64,000 nucleotides of DNA, from positions 53,094-117,093 of the forward strand of contig JACRCX010000131.1 of assembly GCA_016218815.1 (NCBI GenBank), written 5' to 3'. The stretch is from Deltaproteobacteria bacterium (GTDB taxonomy: Bacteria; Myxococcota_A; Polyangia; DRWM01; JAAZOP01). The notes under the pieces are model-generated. The model worked only from the letters and a program-made list of their open reading frames with translations. It had not been told where the DNA came from and searched no databases. Every line of letters begins with the position of its first letter. Position 1 is the stretch's first letter. This document shows positions 51,850 through 59,672 of the stretch, piece after piece. A program made the position numbers and the translations under genes.

Positions 51850-54363
51850 ATGAAGTCACTCGGCAAATCCCGACTGTTGGTCCGCGGCGCTGCGCCGTCG
51901 CTCGCGGGATGCACCGTGGCGTTCGCGGTGGCTTGGTCGTTCGCGCTCGGCAGTTCGTGGGGCTGCTCGGGCTCGCAGGTCAACCTTGCCGGTGACGGCG
52001 CATCCGACGTCCCGGATGCCCGGAGCGACGGCGGCCCGGATGCCGGCGATGGTGATGCGGACCGCGACTGGGACTCGGACGCGGCAGCGGCCTGCGGCGA
52101 TGGCCTCCTGGATCCTACGGAGGAATGCGATGACGGGAATGCGACATCCGGCGATGGCTGCGACCCCGACTGCGTCTGGTCGTGCCACACGGATGCCGAA
52201 TGCGACGACGGGGCGGAGTGCTCGGTGGACCAGTGCATCGCGGTCGAGTCGGGCCGCCGGTGCCGGCACACCCCGCCGCCGGGGTCGTGCGCCATCGATG
52301 GTCGCTGCTGGCCCGTCGGCGCGGTCGATCCAGCCGGTCCGTGCCGTACCTGTGAGCCCACGTTGGCGCTGGAGTCCTGGTCGGCCCGACCCGCAGGCAG
52401 TTCGTGTGACGACGGCCTGTTCTGCAACGGCTTCGCCGACCGTTGCGATGCCGGCGGTTCGTGCCGCGGGGAAGAGCAGCCGTGCGGCGATGGCGCATGC
52501 GCCCGGTGTGACGAGTCCACCGATTCTTGTGGCGTTGCCCCGGCCGGTTTCGTGTGCTCGCCATCAAGCGGGGACTGCGTGTCGGACGGGTTCTGTGATG
52601 GCGCCGGTCCAGACTGCCCGCCCGCCGTCGTCCAGCCGGCGGGGGATCCGTGTGACGACGGCGACCCGTGCACGTCGCCCGATGCTTGCGACGGCTTCGG
52701 ATCCTGCCGCGGCGACGTGGCCGGGACGACGCCGACGACGCCGCGACCCCTGACTCCGTGGAACGGGACGAGGACCGGGAGCTTGCACGCCTCGCCGGAG
52801 TTCATGACGCTCCGGCCCGGCCTCTGGTGGTCGTGGCAGTCCGATGGGTGCGCCGAGCCGTCGTTCCAGGTTGAAGCAGACGACAGTTGCGACCCGACGA
52901 CCTTCACTTCCTGCGGCTTCCCCAGCCCGGAGGAGGGGGACGCCGCCGTCCTCGGGACCTCGTGGCGCCCTGAGCGTGACCTCCCCGTGGACACCGCGCC
53001 GCCCGTCGGGCGGCGCTACTACTGGCGCCTGCGCGCCTGCCGGGGTGCCGCGTGCTCGGCGTGGTCCGACGTCAGGTACGTCGACGTCGGTCGTGTTCCG
53101 TCGGACTTCGACGGCGACGGCTACTCGGACGTGGCAGCCGGTGCCCCCGAGGATTCCGACACCGCCGTCGAGGAGGGTGTCGTCTACGCGTTCCGCGGCT
53201 CGTCGTCCGGCCTGATCGCGGAGCCGGCCGCCGAGTTGCGCAGCCCGTCACCGGAGGAGAGCGGGTTCTTCGGAAAGAGCGTCGGAAGCGGTGACGTGAA
53301 CGGCGACGGCTTCACGGACCTGGTCGTCGGTGCGCCGGGGGATGGCGTTGGTGGCCTCGCCTTCGTCTACCTGGGGTCCGGCACGGGCCTGACACCGATT
53401 CCGGTCACGCTGTCCGACATGACTCCCGTGGCCGACGCGGAGTTCGGACGAACGGTGGATTCCGGGCAGGACCTGGACGGTGACGGCTACGACGACATTG
53501 CTGTCGGCGCTCCGTCCAGGGACTGGGCCGTCGTGCGGCAAGGCGCCGTATTCCTCTACCGCGGCGGTTCAGCGGTGGACTCGGCACCTGCGGTCGGCAT
53601 TCCGAACCCGGAGGAGGACGAATACAGCTTCTTCGGCTCCAGCCTGGACCTCGCGGGGGACGTGAACGGCGATGGGCGGGCCGATCTGTTCGTCGGTGCC
53701 GGCGGCGTGGCGCCCTGGGGGATGGCGTTCCTGTTCGTCGGTACCACCTCGATCGTTTCGACACGTCCCACCGTCACGTACCACATCCCGGACCCGTCCA
53801 TGATGGGGTCCGTTACGGCCGTGGCCGGCAGCGGGGACCTCGATGGGGACGGATACGGCGATCTCGCAGTCGGCAACCGGAGGTTCGAGGATCTCGGCCG
53901 AGCAGGAGCCGCCGTACAGGTGTACCTCGGCGGTGCCTCCGATCTGGGGGACGAACCCGCGTTCAGCCTGGGCAATCCAGAGACAACGAGAGAAGACGGG
54001 TTCGGCAGCTCCGTCGCCACGTCGGGCGACACGAACGCCGACGGGCTGTCGGAACTGTTGGTCGCAGCCGGGAGGGACGACCGCGTTCACGTGTATCGGT
54101 GGGAAGGGGATACGTTGCCGGAAGATCCACACGAGACCCTGCGCGGGTCGGGTTGGTTCGGATACTCGATTGCTGCCGCCGGGGACGTCGATGGCGATGG
54201 GTACGGCGATGTCGTCCTGGGGGCGCCGGAGAATAGCGCGGCCGGCGTCGGCGCCGGCAAGATCCTGGTGCTGTACGGCTCCGCATCGACTCTCACGGCG
54301 ACTCCGGCCACTTCGATTCAAGGCACCGGCCCGCAAACAGCATTGGGCACGGGCGTGATCTGA
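51850..54363 (+). CDS. Secreted seven-repeat FG-GAP protein with cysteine-rich repeats
   Basis: An 837-residue protein; GGAGGAG precedes the ATG. Signal sequence with possible lipidation at WGCSG. An acidic Asp-rich linker is followed by CGDGLLDPTEECDDGN, the Myxococcus disulfide repeat, and further Cys-rich units to residue 290. Residues 300-415 form an Ig-like segment (YYWRLRACRGAACSAWSDV). From about residue 418 seven FG-GAP repeats follow, each with a DxDGDG calcium loop: DFDGDGYSDV, DVNGDGFTDL, DLDGDGYDDI, DVNGDGRADL, DLDGDGYGDL, DTNADGLSEL and DVDGDGYGDV. This predicts a seven-bladed, integrin-like propeller. Probably a surface adhesin or binding protein. Confidence 0.88.
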   Translation: MKSLGKSRLLVRGAAPSLAGCTVAFAVAWSFALGSSWGCSGSQVNLAGDGASDVPDARSDGGPDAGDGDADRDWDSDAAAACGDGLLDPTEECDDGNATSGDGCDPDCVWSCHTDAECDDGAECSVDQCIAVESGRRCRHTPPPGSCAIDGRCWPVGAVDPAGPCRTCEPTLALESWSARPAGSSCDDGLFCNGFADRCDAGGSCRGEEQPCGDGACARCDESTDSCGVAPAGFVCSPSSGDCVSDGFCDGAGPDCPPAVVQPAGDPCDDGDPCTSPDACDGFGSCRGDVAGTTPTTPRPLTPWNGTRTGSLHASPEFMTLRPGLWWSWQSDGCAEPSFQVEADDSCDPTTFTSCGFPSPEEGDAAVLGTSWRPERDLPVDTAPPVGRRYYWRLRACRGAACSAWSDVRYVDVGRVPSDFDGDGYSDVAAGAPEDSDTAVEEGVVYAFRGSSSGLIAEPAAELRSPSPEESGFFGKSVGSGDVNGDGFTDLVVGAPGDGVGGLAFVYLGSGTGLTPIPVTLSDMTPVADAEFGRTVDSGQDLDGDGYDDIAVGAPSRDWAVVRQGAVFLYRGGSAVDSAPAVGIPNPEEDEYSFFGSSLDLAGDVNGDGRADLFVGAGGVAPWGMAFLFVGTTSIVSTRPTVTYHIPDPSMMGSVTAVAGSGDLDGDGYGDLAVGNRRFEDLGRAGAAVQVYLGGASDLGDEPAFSLGNPETTREDGFGSSVATSGDTNADGLSELLVAAGRDDRVHVYRWEGDTLPEDPHETLRGSGWFGYSIAAAGDVDGDGYGDVVLGAPENSAAGVGAGKILVLYGSASTLTATPATSIQGTGPQTALGTGVI

Positions 54364-54468
54364 ACCCCAAGGCTGATGCGGATGCTCGGGGCGGGGAGGC
54401 AGAGATGGAACGCGCTCCACCGTCCCCTCGCTCCGCTTCGGCGTGTGATCGGCACCGCTCGCCCCCCT

Positions 54469-54524
54469 GTCCCTGCCAGAAACTCGGTCGGCGCGTCATG
54501 ACGCGCGTCAACGGCCGGCGACCG
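54469..54524 (+). repeat. 56-bp palindrome-centred element, copy 1
   Basis: Centred on the perfect palindrome GCGTCATGACGC. Matches 55698-55753 at 50 of 56 positions in direct orientation. A second, weaker block (54695-54745) follows about 170 nt later. Otherwise 54364-54774 holds no gene that I can support. Confidence 0.8.
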
Positions 54525-54774
54525 GCACGACGGCCGCCGCGGGGACGGGTGTCGCCGACGCCGCTCCCGGCCGCACGGCGCCGAGTGGCCGGAGCGTGCC
54601 GTTGGAGACGCACCGCCGCCGTGCCCGGGTCGGCGGCCGGGCGGGCCGAGATGCGCGGGATTGCGTTCGGGCGGGCAAGCCGCCCGGCGGGCGAGCATGG
54701 GCGCCATCCCCGCCACGGCGGCCGGCAGGAAGCCCTGCGATTCCGTGCTGGACGGAGTAGCTGGTAGCCACAAC

Positions 54775-55635
54775 CTATTCCTCGAGCGCCGTCGAGATCT
54801 CGATCCCCAGCTTCGCCGCCAGCTCCACCGCCCGGCCCCCCACCGACGGCGAGATCAACAGTCGCTTCGACCGGGTCCCGTGCAGCTTGTCGTACAGATC
54901 CGCCGTCCGCCGGAACTCGGCCACGTCCGCGCGGCCCACGTGCGACTTGATCTCCACCAGCACCGTCTCCCCGTCGCGCACCACCACGTCCAGCTCCACC
55001 CGCGCCGCGTGCCCGAACACGACCCCTTCCCGGTCCTCGTGCACCCACCGCTCGGCCGTCACCCCGAACCGCTCCCCCAGGACGTCGCCGAGCCCTTCGC
55101 GGAATGCCTCTTCCGAGCGCAGGCCCCAGCGCGTCCCCATCGCGTCGATGCGCTTGAACGCCACCTCGATGCGCCGGCCCTGGTGCACGAGCTGCCGCAG
55201 CAGCTCGCCCAGGCGCTTGTCCGTCGCCTCAAACCGCGCGTTCGCGTCCGCGCGCAGCTCCTCGAACCGCCGGTCCACCGCCTCGAACCGCGCGTTCACG
55301 TCCGCGCGCAGCTCCTCGAACCGCCGGTCCACCGCCTCGAACCGCGCGTTCATGTCCGCGCGCAGCTCCTCGAACCGCGCGCTCATCTCCGCGCGGGTCG
55401 CTTCGAAGCCTCGCTCGGTCGCCAGCCGCTGCTCGCGCAGCTCCGCCGTCAGGCGGTCCAGCGCCTGCGCCAGCCCCGGCGGGAATTCCAGCAGCGCCGC
55501 CAAGCGCGCGCGCAGCTCCGGATCGCCCTGCAGCGCCGCCAGCAGCTCCTCGGCCCGCGGCGGCGCCGTGCGCCGGTACGCCACGCGCCGCTCCCCCACC
55601 TGCACTCCCTGCTCCTTGGCCCTCCGACCTGCCAT
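54775..55635 (-). CDS. DUF3782-like coiled-coil protein with PD-(D/E)XK-type C-terminus
   Basis: A 286-residue protein from ATG 55635. Residues about 70-165 form a long coiled coil made of near-identical units (RFEELRADMNARFEAVDR), three or four times in a row. The C-terminal domain shows the nuclease-like pattern VELDVVVRDGETVLVEIKSH (Asp, then ExK) as in DUF3782 and related restriction-endonuclease-like proteins. Many such proteins accompany mobile or defence genes; activity is unproven. It is bracketed by direct repeats on both sides. An upstream ribosome site is not obvious. Confidence 0.7.
   Translation of the reverse strand: MAGRRAKEQGVQVGERRVAYRRTAPPRAEELLAALQGDPELRARLAALLEFPPGLAQALDRLTAELREQRLATERGFEATRAEMSARFEELRADMNARFEAVDRRFEELRADVNARFEAVDRRFEELRADANARFEATDKRLGELLRQLVHQGRRIEVAFKRIDAMGTRWGLRSEEAFREGLGDVLGERFGVTAERWVHEDREGVVFGHAARVELDVVVRDGETVLVEIKSHVGRADVAEFRRTADLYDKLHGTRSKRLLISPSVGGRAVELAAKLGIEISTALEE
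55232..55375 (-). repeat. Intragenic tandem repeat in the coiled-coil gene
   Basis: A unit of about 54 bp (CGCGCAGCTCCTCGAACCGC and following bases on the plus strand) occurs about 2.5-3 times with only a few changes. Each unit encodes about 18 residues, five heptad-compatible helical turns. The near-identity suggests recent expansion. Confidence 0.8.
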
Positions 55636-55697
55636 GCGTCGATCGTAACCCCGCCAACCACCCGCGGCAAGCGCGCCGCGTGCCCCGGGTGCATCCC

Positions 55698-55753
55698 GTC
55701 CCTGCCGGAAACCCGGCCGGCACGTCATGACGCGCGTCAACCACCGGCGACCG
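55698..55753 (+). repeat. 56-bp palindrome-centred element, copy 2
   Basis: Direct repeat of 54469-54524. The companion block lies at 55909-55959 with spacing similar to copy 1. A truncated third copy (CCGCCAGAAACCCGGCATCA) lies at about 57831. The interval 55636-56118 holds these repeats and no gene that I can support. Confidence 0.8.
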
Positions 55754-56118
55754 CGTACCTAGGAGAAGCCGCCGAAGGCGCTTCTCGTCGATGACCACGC
55801 TTCACTCCCCCCGCGCGTGCAGCGCGGTGTTCTCGGCGGCCAGGTCCTTCCCCCGCGAGATCGCCGACCAGACCGCTCGCATCGCGTCCCCGCATGATGC
55901 CGAACATGGGCGGCGTCCCGGCCACGACGGCCGGCGGAACGACCTACGGTTCTGCGGAGGACCGAGTTTCCAGCAGGCATGGGAGGCATGGGGAGGACCT
56001 CCGGCGGTCGGTGGCACTCCGGCGGCAGACTCCGGGGGACGAGAATCGCCGCGATCCGAATCGGACTGCTGCGGTCCGCGGCGGCCGATGGTAGTATCCG
56101 GCCGCCCGGAGGGCGACG

Positions 56119-57678
56119 ATGGACCTTGGGAAACTCCAGAAGCTCGTCGAGCAGGGAGAGGGCGCGGCGCTCGAGTTCAAGAAGTCGACGGGCGAGCTGC
56201 GCGAGGCGATGGCGGCGCTCTGCGGCATGCTGAACGCCGGCGGCGGCGGCACGGTGGTCTTCGGGGTGACCGACGATGGAGCCGTGGTCGGGCAGGACTT
56301 CGCGGAGCGGACGCTGGAGGACATTGCCAACGAGTCGCGGAAGCTGGAACCGAAGGCCGAGGTGACCACGGCGAGGCTGGACCTTCCGTCGGGCAAGACC
56401 GTCGTGGTGGTGGAGGCGCAGGCCGCCGAGCCGGGGCCGTTCACCTTCGACGCGCGGCCATGCCTGCGCGTCGGACGGACGACGCAGCGCATGAGCCGCG
56501 ACGAATTCGATCGGCGTGTGGCCGACCGGCTGCATGCCCGCAAGCCCTGGGACGGCTGGCCCGTGCAGGGTTGGACGATCGAAGACCTGGACGCGGCCGA
56601 GATCCGCAGCGCCGTTCGGGATGCCGTCGCCACGAAGCGGCTCTTCGCCGCGCCGGACGAGGATCGTGAGCAGGTGTTGCGGCGTCTCGACCTGCTGGGC
56701 GGGGACGGTCTGACGCGTGCGGCGGTGATCCTGTTCGGCGAGAACGACCGGGTCACCTACCCGATCGGCCAGCTGCGGTTGGCACGATTCGCCGGAACGA
56801 CGAAGAGCGAGTTCCTGGACAACCGGCAGTACGATGGCAACGCCTTCCACCTGTTCGACATCGCGGAGCGTTTCCTGCGGGAAAGCGTGCCGGTGGCCAG
56901 CCGTTTCGTGCCGGGCCAGATGGCCCGGATCGACATCCCGCGGTACCCACCGCTGGCGGTGAGGGAGGCGTTGATCAACGGCCTCATCCACCGCGACTAC
57001 TCCGTCGGCGGCGGCGCCGTGAGCCTGGGGATCTATGACGACCGCCTGGAGGTGACGAGCACGGGCCCGCTGCCGCCCGGCGTGACGGTCGAGAAGCTGA
57101 AGGGGATCCACGACTCCGTGCCCCGCAACCCGCTCGTGGCCACGACGTTCCATCGGCGGGGCCTGATCGAGCGGTGGGGCCGCGGCACGAACAAGATCAT
57201 CGAGGAGTGCGAGCGTGCCGGGTGCCCGGCAGCGGAGTTCGAGGACACGGGCCTGTCCGTGGTGGTTCGGTTCCGGCCGGTGGAGACCGTGCGTCCTCGT
57301 GAGGGATCCGGTCTGTTGACGCCGCGAGCGGCGAAGATCGTGCGCCTCCTGAGCCGCAAGGGTCCTCTCGGCACCGCCGACCTGCTCGCGGTACTCGCGG
57401 AGCCGGTGACGCTCCGATCACTGCAGATCGACCTGCGCGCCCTGCGCGATGGAGGGCGGATCGTCGCGATCGGAAAGGGTCGCGCGACCGTCTACGGCCT
57501 GCCGCCGGTGGAAGGTGGTTCCGGCGACGAAGGGGACTCGCGAAGAATCGCGAAGGATCGCGAAGGATCGCGAAGAATCGCGAAACGGCCGGGCACGACC
57601 GGCAGGGGAGGCAAGAAAGGGAGCGACGACCGACCGCCCTGCCCCCGGCCGAAGCCGAGGGCGAGGCGGGGTCGTTGA
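56119..57678 (+). CDS. Schlafen AlbA-type, ATP-binding transcriptional-regulator-like protein
   Basis: A 519-residue protein. The N-terminal AlbA_2 domain (residues 12-125) has EGAALEFKKSTGELREAMAA, LNAGGGGTVVFGVTDDG and DLPSGKTVVVVE. A helical linker follows. Residues 270-390 are a GHKL-like HATPase_c_4 segment (YPPLAVREALINGLIHRDYS, GGAVSLGIYDDRLEVTSTG). A winged-helix region (RAAKIVRLLSRKG) follows near 405. The final 55 residues are translated tandem repeats (RRIAKDREGSRRIAK) and a Lys/Arg-rich tail. Members are often called ATP-dependent helicase RecG-like or putative regulators, and several sit in defence islands. Role here unknown. Confidence 0.8.
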   Translation: MDLGKLQKLVEQGEGAALEFKKSTGELREAMAALCGMLNAGGGGTVVFGVTDDGAVVGQDFAERTLEDIANESRKLEPKAEVTTARLDLPSGKTVVVVEAQAAEPGPFTFDARPCLRVGRTTQRMSRDEFDRRVADRLHARKPWDGWPVQGWTIEDLDAAEIRSAVRDAVATKRLFAAPDEDREQVLRRLDLLGGDGLTRAAVILFGENDRVTYPIGQLRLARFAGTTKSEFLDNRQYDGNAFHLFDIAERFLRESVPVASRFVPGQMARIDIPRYPPLAVREALINGLIHRDYSVGGGAVSLGIYDDRLEVTSTGPLPPGVTVEKLKGIHDSVPRNPLVATTFHRRGLIERWGRGTNKIIEECERAGCPAAEFEDTGLSVVVRFRPVETVRPREGSGLLTPRAAKIVRLLSRKGPLGTADLLAVLAEPVTLRSLQIDLRALRDGGRIVAIGKGRATVYGLPPVEGGSGDEGDSRRIAKDREGSRRIAKRPGTTGRGGKKGSDDRPPCPRPKPRARRGR

Positions 57679-57868
57679 TGGAAGGTGGCTGGTCAAGCCG
57701 GCGAGGCGATCATGGTTGTCGCCGACGAGGAGCGCGGGGAGGGCCGTCGTTCCAGCGGGCCTTGGCATCGGTCGCGCCATCGCGCTGAACGACGCCACCG
57801 AACTCTACCCAGGCGGGGCACCGCCCCTACCCGCCAGAAACCCGGCATCAACTTGCGCCCTGCCGCAC

Positions 57869-58945
57869 CTACTCCCCCCGCGGCTTGAACGTCGAGGCCT
57901 CACGCAGCTCCTCGAAGAGCCGCCGCTCCTTCTCGCTCAGGCTCCCCGGTACGACGATCCGCACCTCGGCGTAGAGGTCGCCGCGGCCGCGCTCGCGCTG
58001 CGGAAGACCCTTGCCGCGCAGACGCAGCCTGCCGCCGGACGAAAGCCCTGCCGGCAGCTTCATCTGCACCGGACCGTCCGGCGTGGGCACCGCCACCGTC
58101 GCACCCAGCGCCGCCTCCCACGGGGCGACGTCGACGGCCGTGACGAGGTCCCCGCCGTCGATGCGGAATGGCGGGACCGCCACCACGCGCACGACCAAGA
58201 GCAGGTCGCCGTCCGGCGCGCCGGCGCGTCCGCTCTCTCCGCGGCCCGCCAGGCGAATCCGGGCCCCGTCATGGATCCCCGCCGGAATCTTGACCTCGAA
58301 CGTCCGGACCCTGCCCTCGGGACCCCGAAGTTGGATCGAACGCGGACCGCCTCGCAACGCCTCCTCGACCGGGACCTCCAGCTCGCCCTCGATATCGGCC
58401 CCTCGCCGCGGACGAGCCCGCCCGCGCGCGCCGCCGCCCGGCCCGCCGAATAGGTCCTCCAGCTCCGGATCGAGCTGCTCGGTTCCGGAGAATCCCGCGA
58501 CGCCACCCCCGAACGGCGAAGCCGAGACGCGGCCGCGTCCTCCCCGGCCGCCGCCTCGCACACCCGCCCGCACCCCGCCGCGCCCGCCCCCCGGGCTCCC
58601 CCCGAAGATCGACGCGAAGAAGTCGCTCCAGTCGCCTCCGCCCGCGAAGCCCCCGCCCGGATACGTCCGGAACTCGACCCGCGAACCGTCCGCCCAGCCC
58701 GGCGGCGGCCGGAACGCCTCCCCGTCGCGCCACTCGGAGCCGAGCAGATCATAGCGGCGCCGCTTCTCCGGGTCGGAGAGCACCTGGTTCGCCTCGTTGA
58801 CCCGCTTGAACTGCTCCTCGGCCCCCGGCTCCTTGCTCACGTCCGGGTGGAACTTGCGCGCCTGCCGCCGGTACGCCTTCGCGATCTCCTCCGCCGACGC
58901 GTCGCGCCCCACGCCCAGCACCTTGTAGTAGTCGATGTACTCCAT
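57869..58945 (-). CDS. DnaJ/CbpA-type J-domain co-chaperone without zinc finger
   Basis: A 358-residue protein. J-domain: MEYIDYYKVLGVGRDASAEE and KFHPDVSKEPGA with the HPD motif near residue 33. A long Gly/Phe/Arg-rich linker runs about 75-175. Two C-terminal beta domains follow (LEVPVEEALRGGPRSIQLRG, VKIPAGIHDGARIRLAGRGE, LPAGLSSGGRLRLRGKGLPQ). No CxxCxGxG zinc repeats, so it is a type-B/CbpA-like protein. J-proteins stimulate DnaK ATPase and deliver clients. grpE lies directly upstream (19 nt). No dnaK is in the window. Confidence 0.93.
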   Translation of the reverse strand: MEYIDYYKVLGVGRDASAEEIAKAYRRQARKFHPDVSKEPGAEEQFKRVNEANQVLSDPEKRRRYDLLGSEWRDGEAFRPPPGWADGSRVEFRTYPGGGFAGGGDWSDFFASIFGGSPGGGRGGVRAGVRGGGRGGRGRVSASPFGGGVAGFSGTEQLDPELEDLFGGPGGGARGRARPRRGADIEGELEVPVEEALRGGPRSIQLRGPEGRVRTFEVKIPAGIHDGARIRLAGRGESGRAGAPDGDLLLVVRVVAVPPFRIDGGDLVTAVDVAPWEAALGATVAVPTPDGPVQMKLPAGLSSGGRLRLRGKGLPQRERGRGDLYAEVRIVVPGSLSEKERRLFEELREASTFKPRGE

Positions 58946-58964
58946 CGGACCGCCCCGCCACCCG

Positions 58965-59579
58965 CTACGACGACCTGCGCGCCACCGTCACTCCCGCCGG
59001 ACGCAGCAGCCGCTCGCCCAGCTTCCAGCCCGCCCGCACCACCTCGACGATCAAGCCGTCCGCCTTCTCAGACCCCTGCACCGCGCTCAACGCCTCGTGC
59101 CACTGCGGGTCGAACGTCTCCCCCGCCTCGATGCGCGTCGCCCCCGCCTTCCGCATCAGCTCCTCGAACAGCAGCGCCACCTCCTCCAGCCCCCGCGTCC
59201 ACTCCGGCGGCGCCGCCGCCGCCGCGACGCGCGCCCGGTCCAGCGCGTCGCCCAGCTCGAGCCACCGCTCCATCCGCTCGCGCTCCCGCCCGAAGACCTC
59301 GGCCTCGACCCGCTGCTGGGCCACCCGCCGCACGTTCTCCAGCTCGGCCGTCGCCCGCAGGCAGCGATCCCGCCAGTCGTCCCGCTCCGCCGCCAGCGCC
59401 GCCGACCGCCCGTCGCTCGGGACCGGCTCGGACCGCGCCGCCGTCTGCGGCGGCCCGGGCGGTATCGAAGCGGTTCCCGCCACCGCGTCCTCGTTCATCC
59501 CCGCCGCCGGATCCGGAGCGAGCGGCGGATCCGGCGCCTGGCTGGACCTTCGATCGACGATCGGCACACGAACGGTCAT
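58965..59579 (-). CDS. grpE: GrpE nucleotide-exchange factor
   Basis: A 204-residue protein. ATG 59579 has GAGGGA upstream; an earlier in-frame ATG adds residues that look non-native. A long disordered Pro/Ala-rich N-terminus leads to the GrpE helix (AAERDDWRDRCLRATAELEN, VRRVAQQRVEAEVF) and the C-terminal wing (VALLFEELMRKAGATRIEAG, ETFDPQWHEALS, RAGWKLGERLLRPAGVTVAR). It releases ADP from DnaK. The N-terminus is unusually long. The order grpE-dnaJ without dnaK between is known in some bacteria. Confidence 0.9.
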   Translation of the reverse strand: MTVRVPIVDRRSSQAPDPPLAPDPAAGMNEDAVAGTASIPPGPPQTAARSEPVPSDGRSAALAAERDDWRDRCLRATAELENVRRVAQQRVEAEVFGRERERMERWLELGDALDRARVAAAAAPPEWTRGLEEVALLFEELMRKAGATRIEAGETFDPQWHEALSAVQGSEKADGLIVEVVRAGWKLGERLLRPAGVTVARRSS

Positions 59580-59672
59580 CGCTTCCCTCGCCTCCGCCTC
59601 GCCCCCGTCCTGCGCGGCAAAGCTACGCATGATCGAAGTCAAGTCAATGGCGATGGGGGCCGCCCGCCCCGT

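Noticed and set aside
54405..54767. Plus-strand 120-residue frame after the FG-GAP gene
   Set aside because: It is Arg/Ala/Pro-rich, overlaps the palindromic repeat, and has no ribosome site or family match.
55232..55375. CRISPR array
   Set aside because: Units are contiguous, without unique spacers, and encode a coiled coil in frame.
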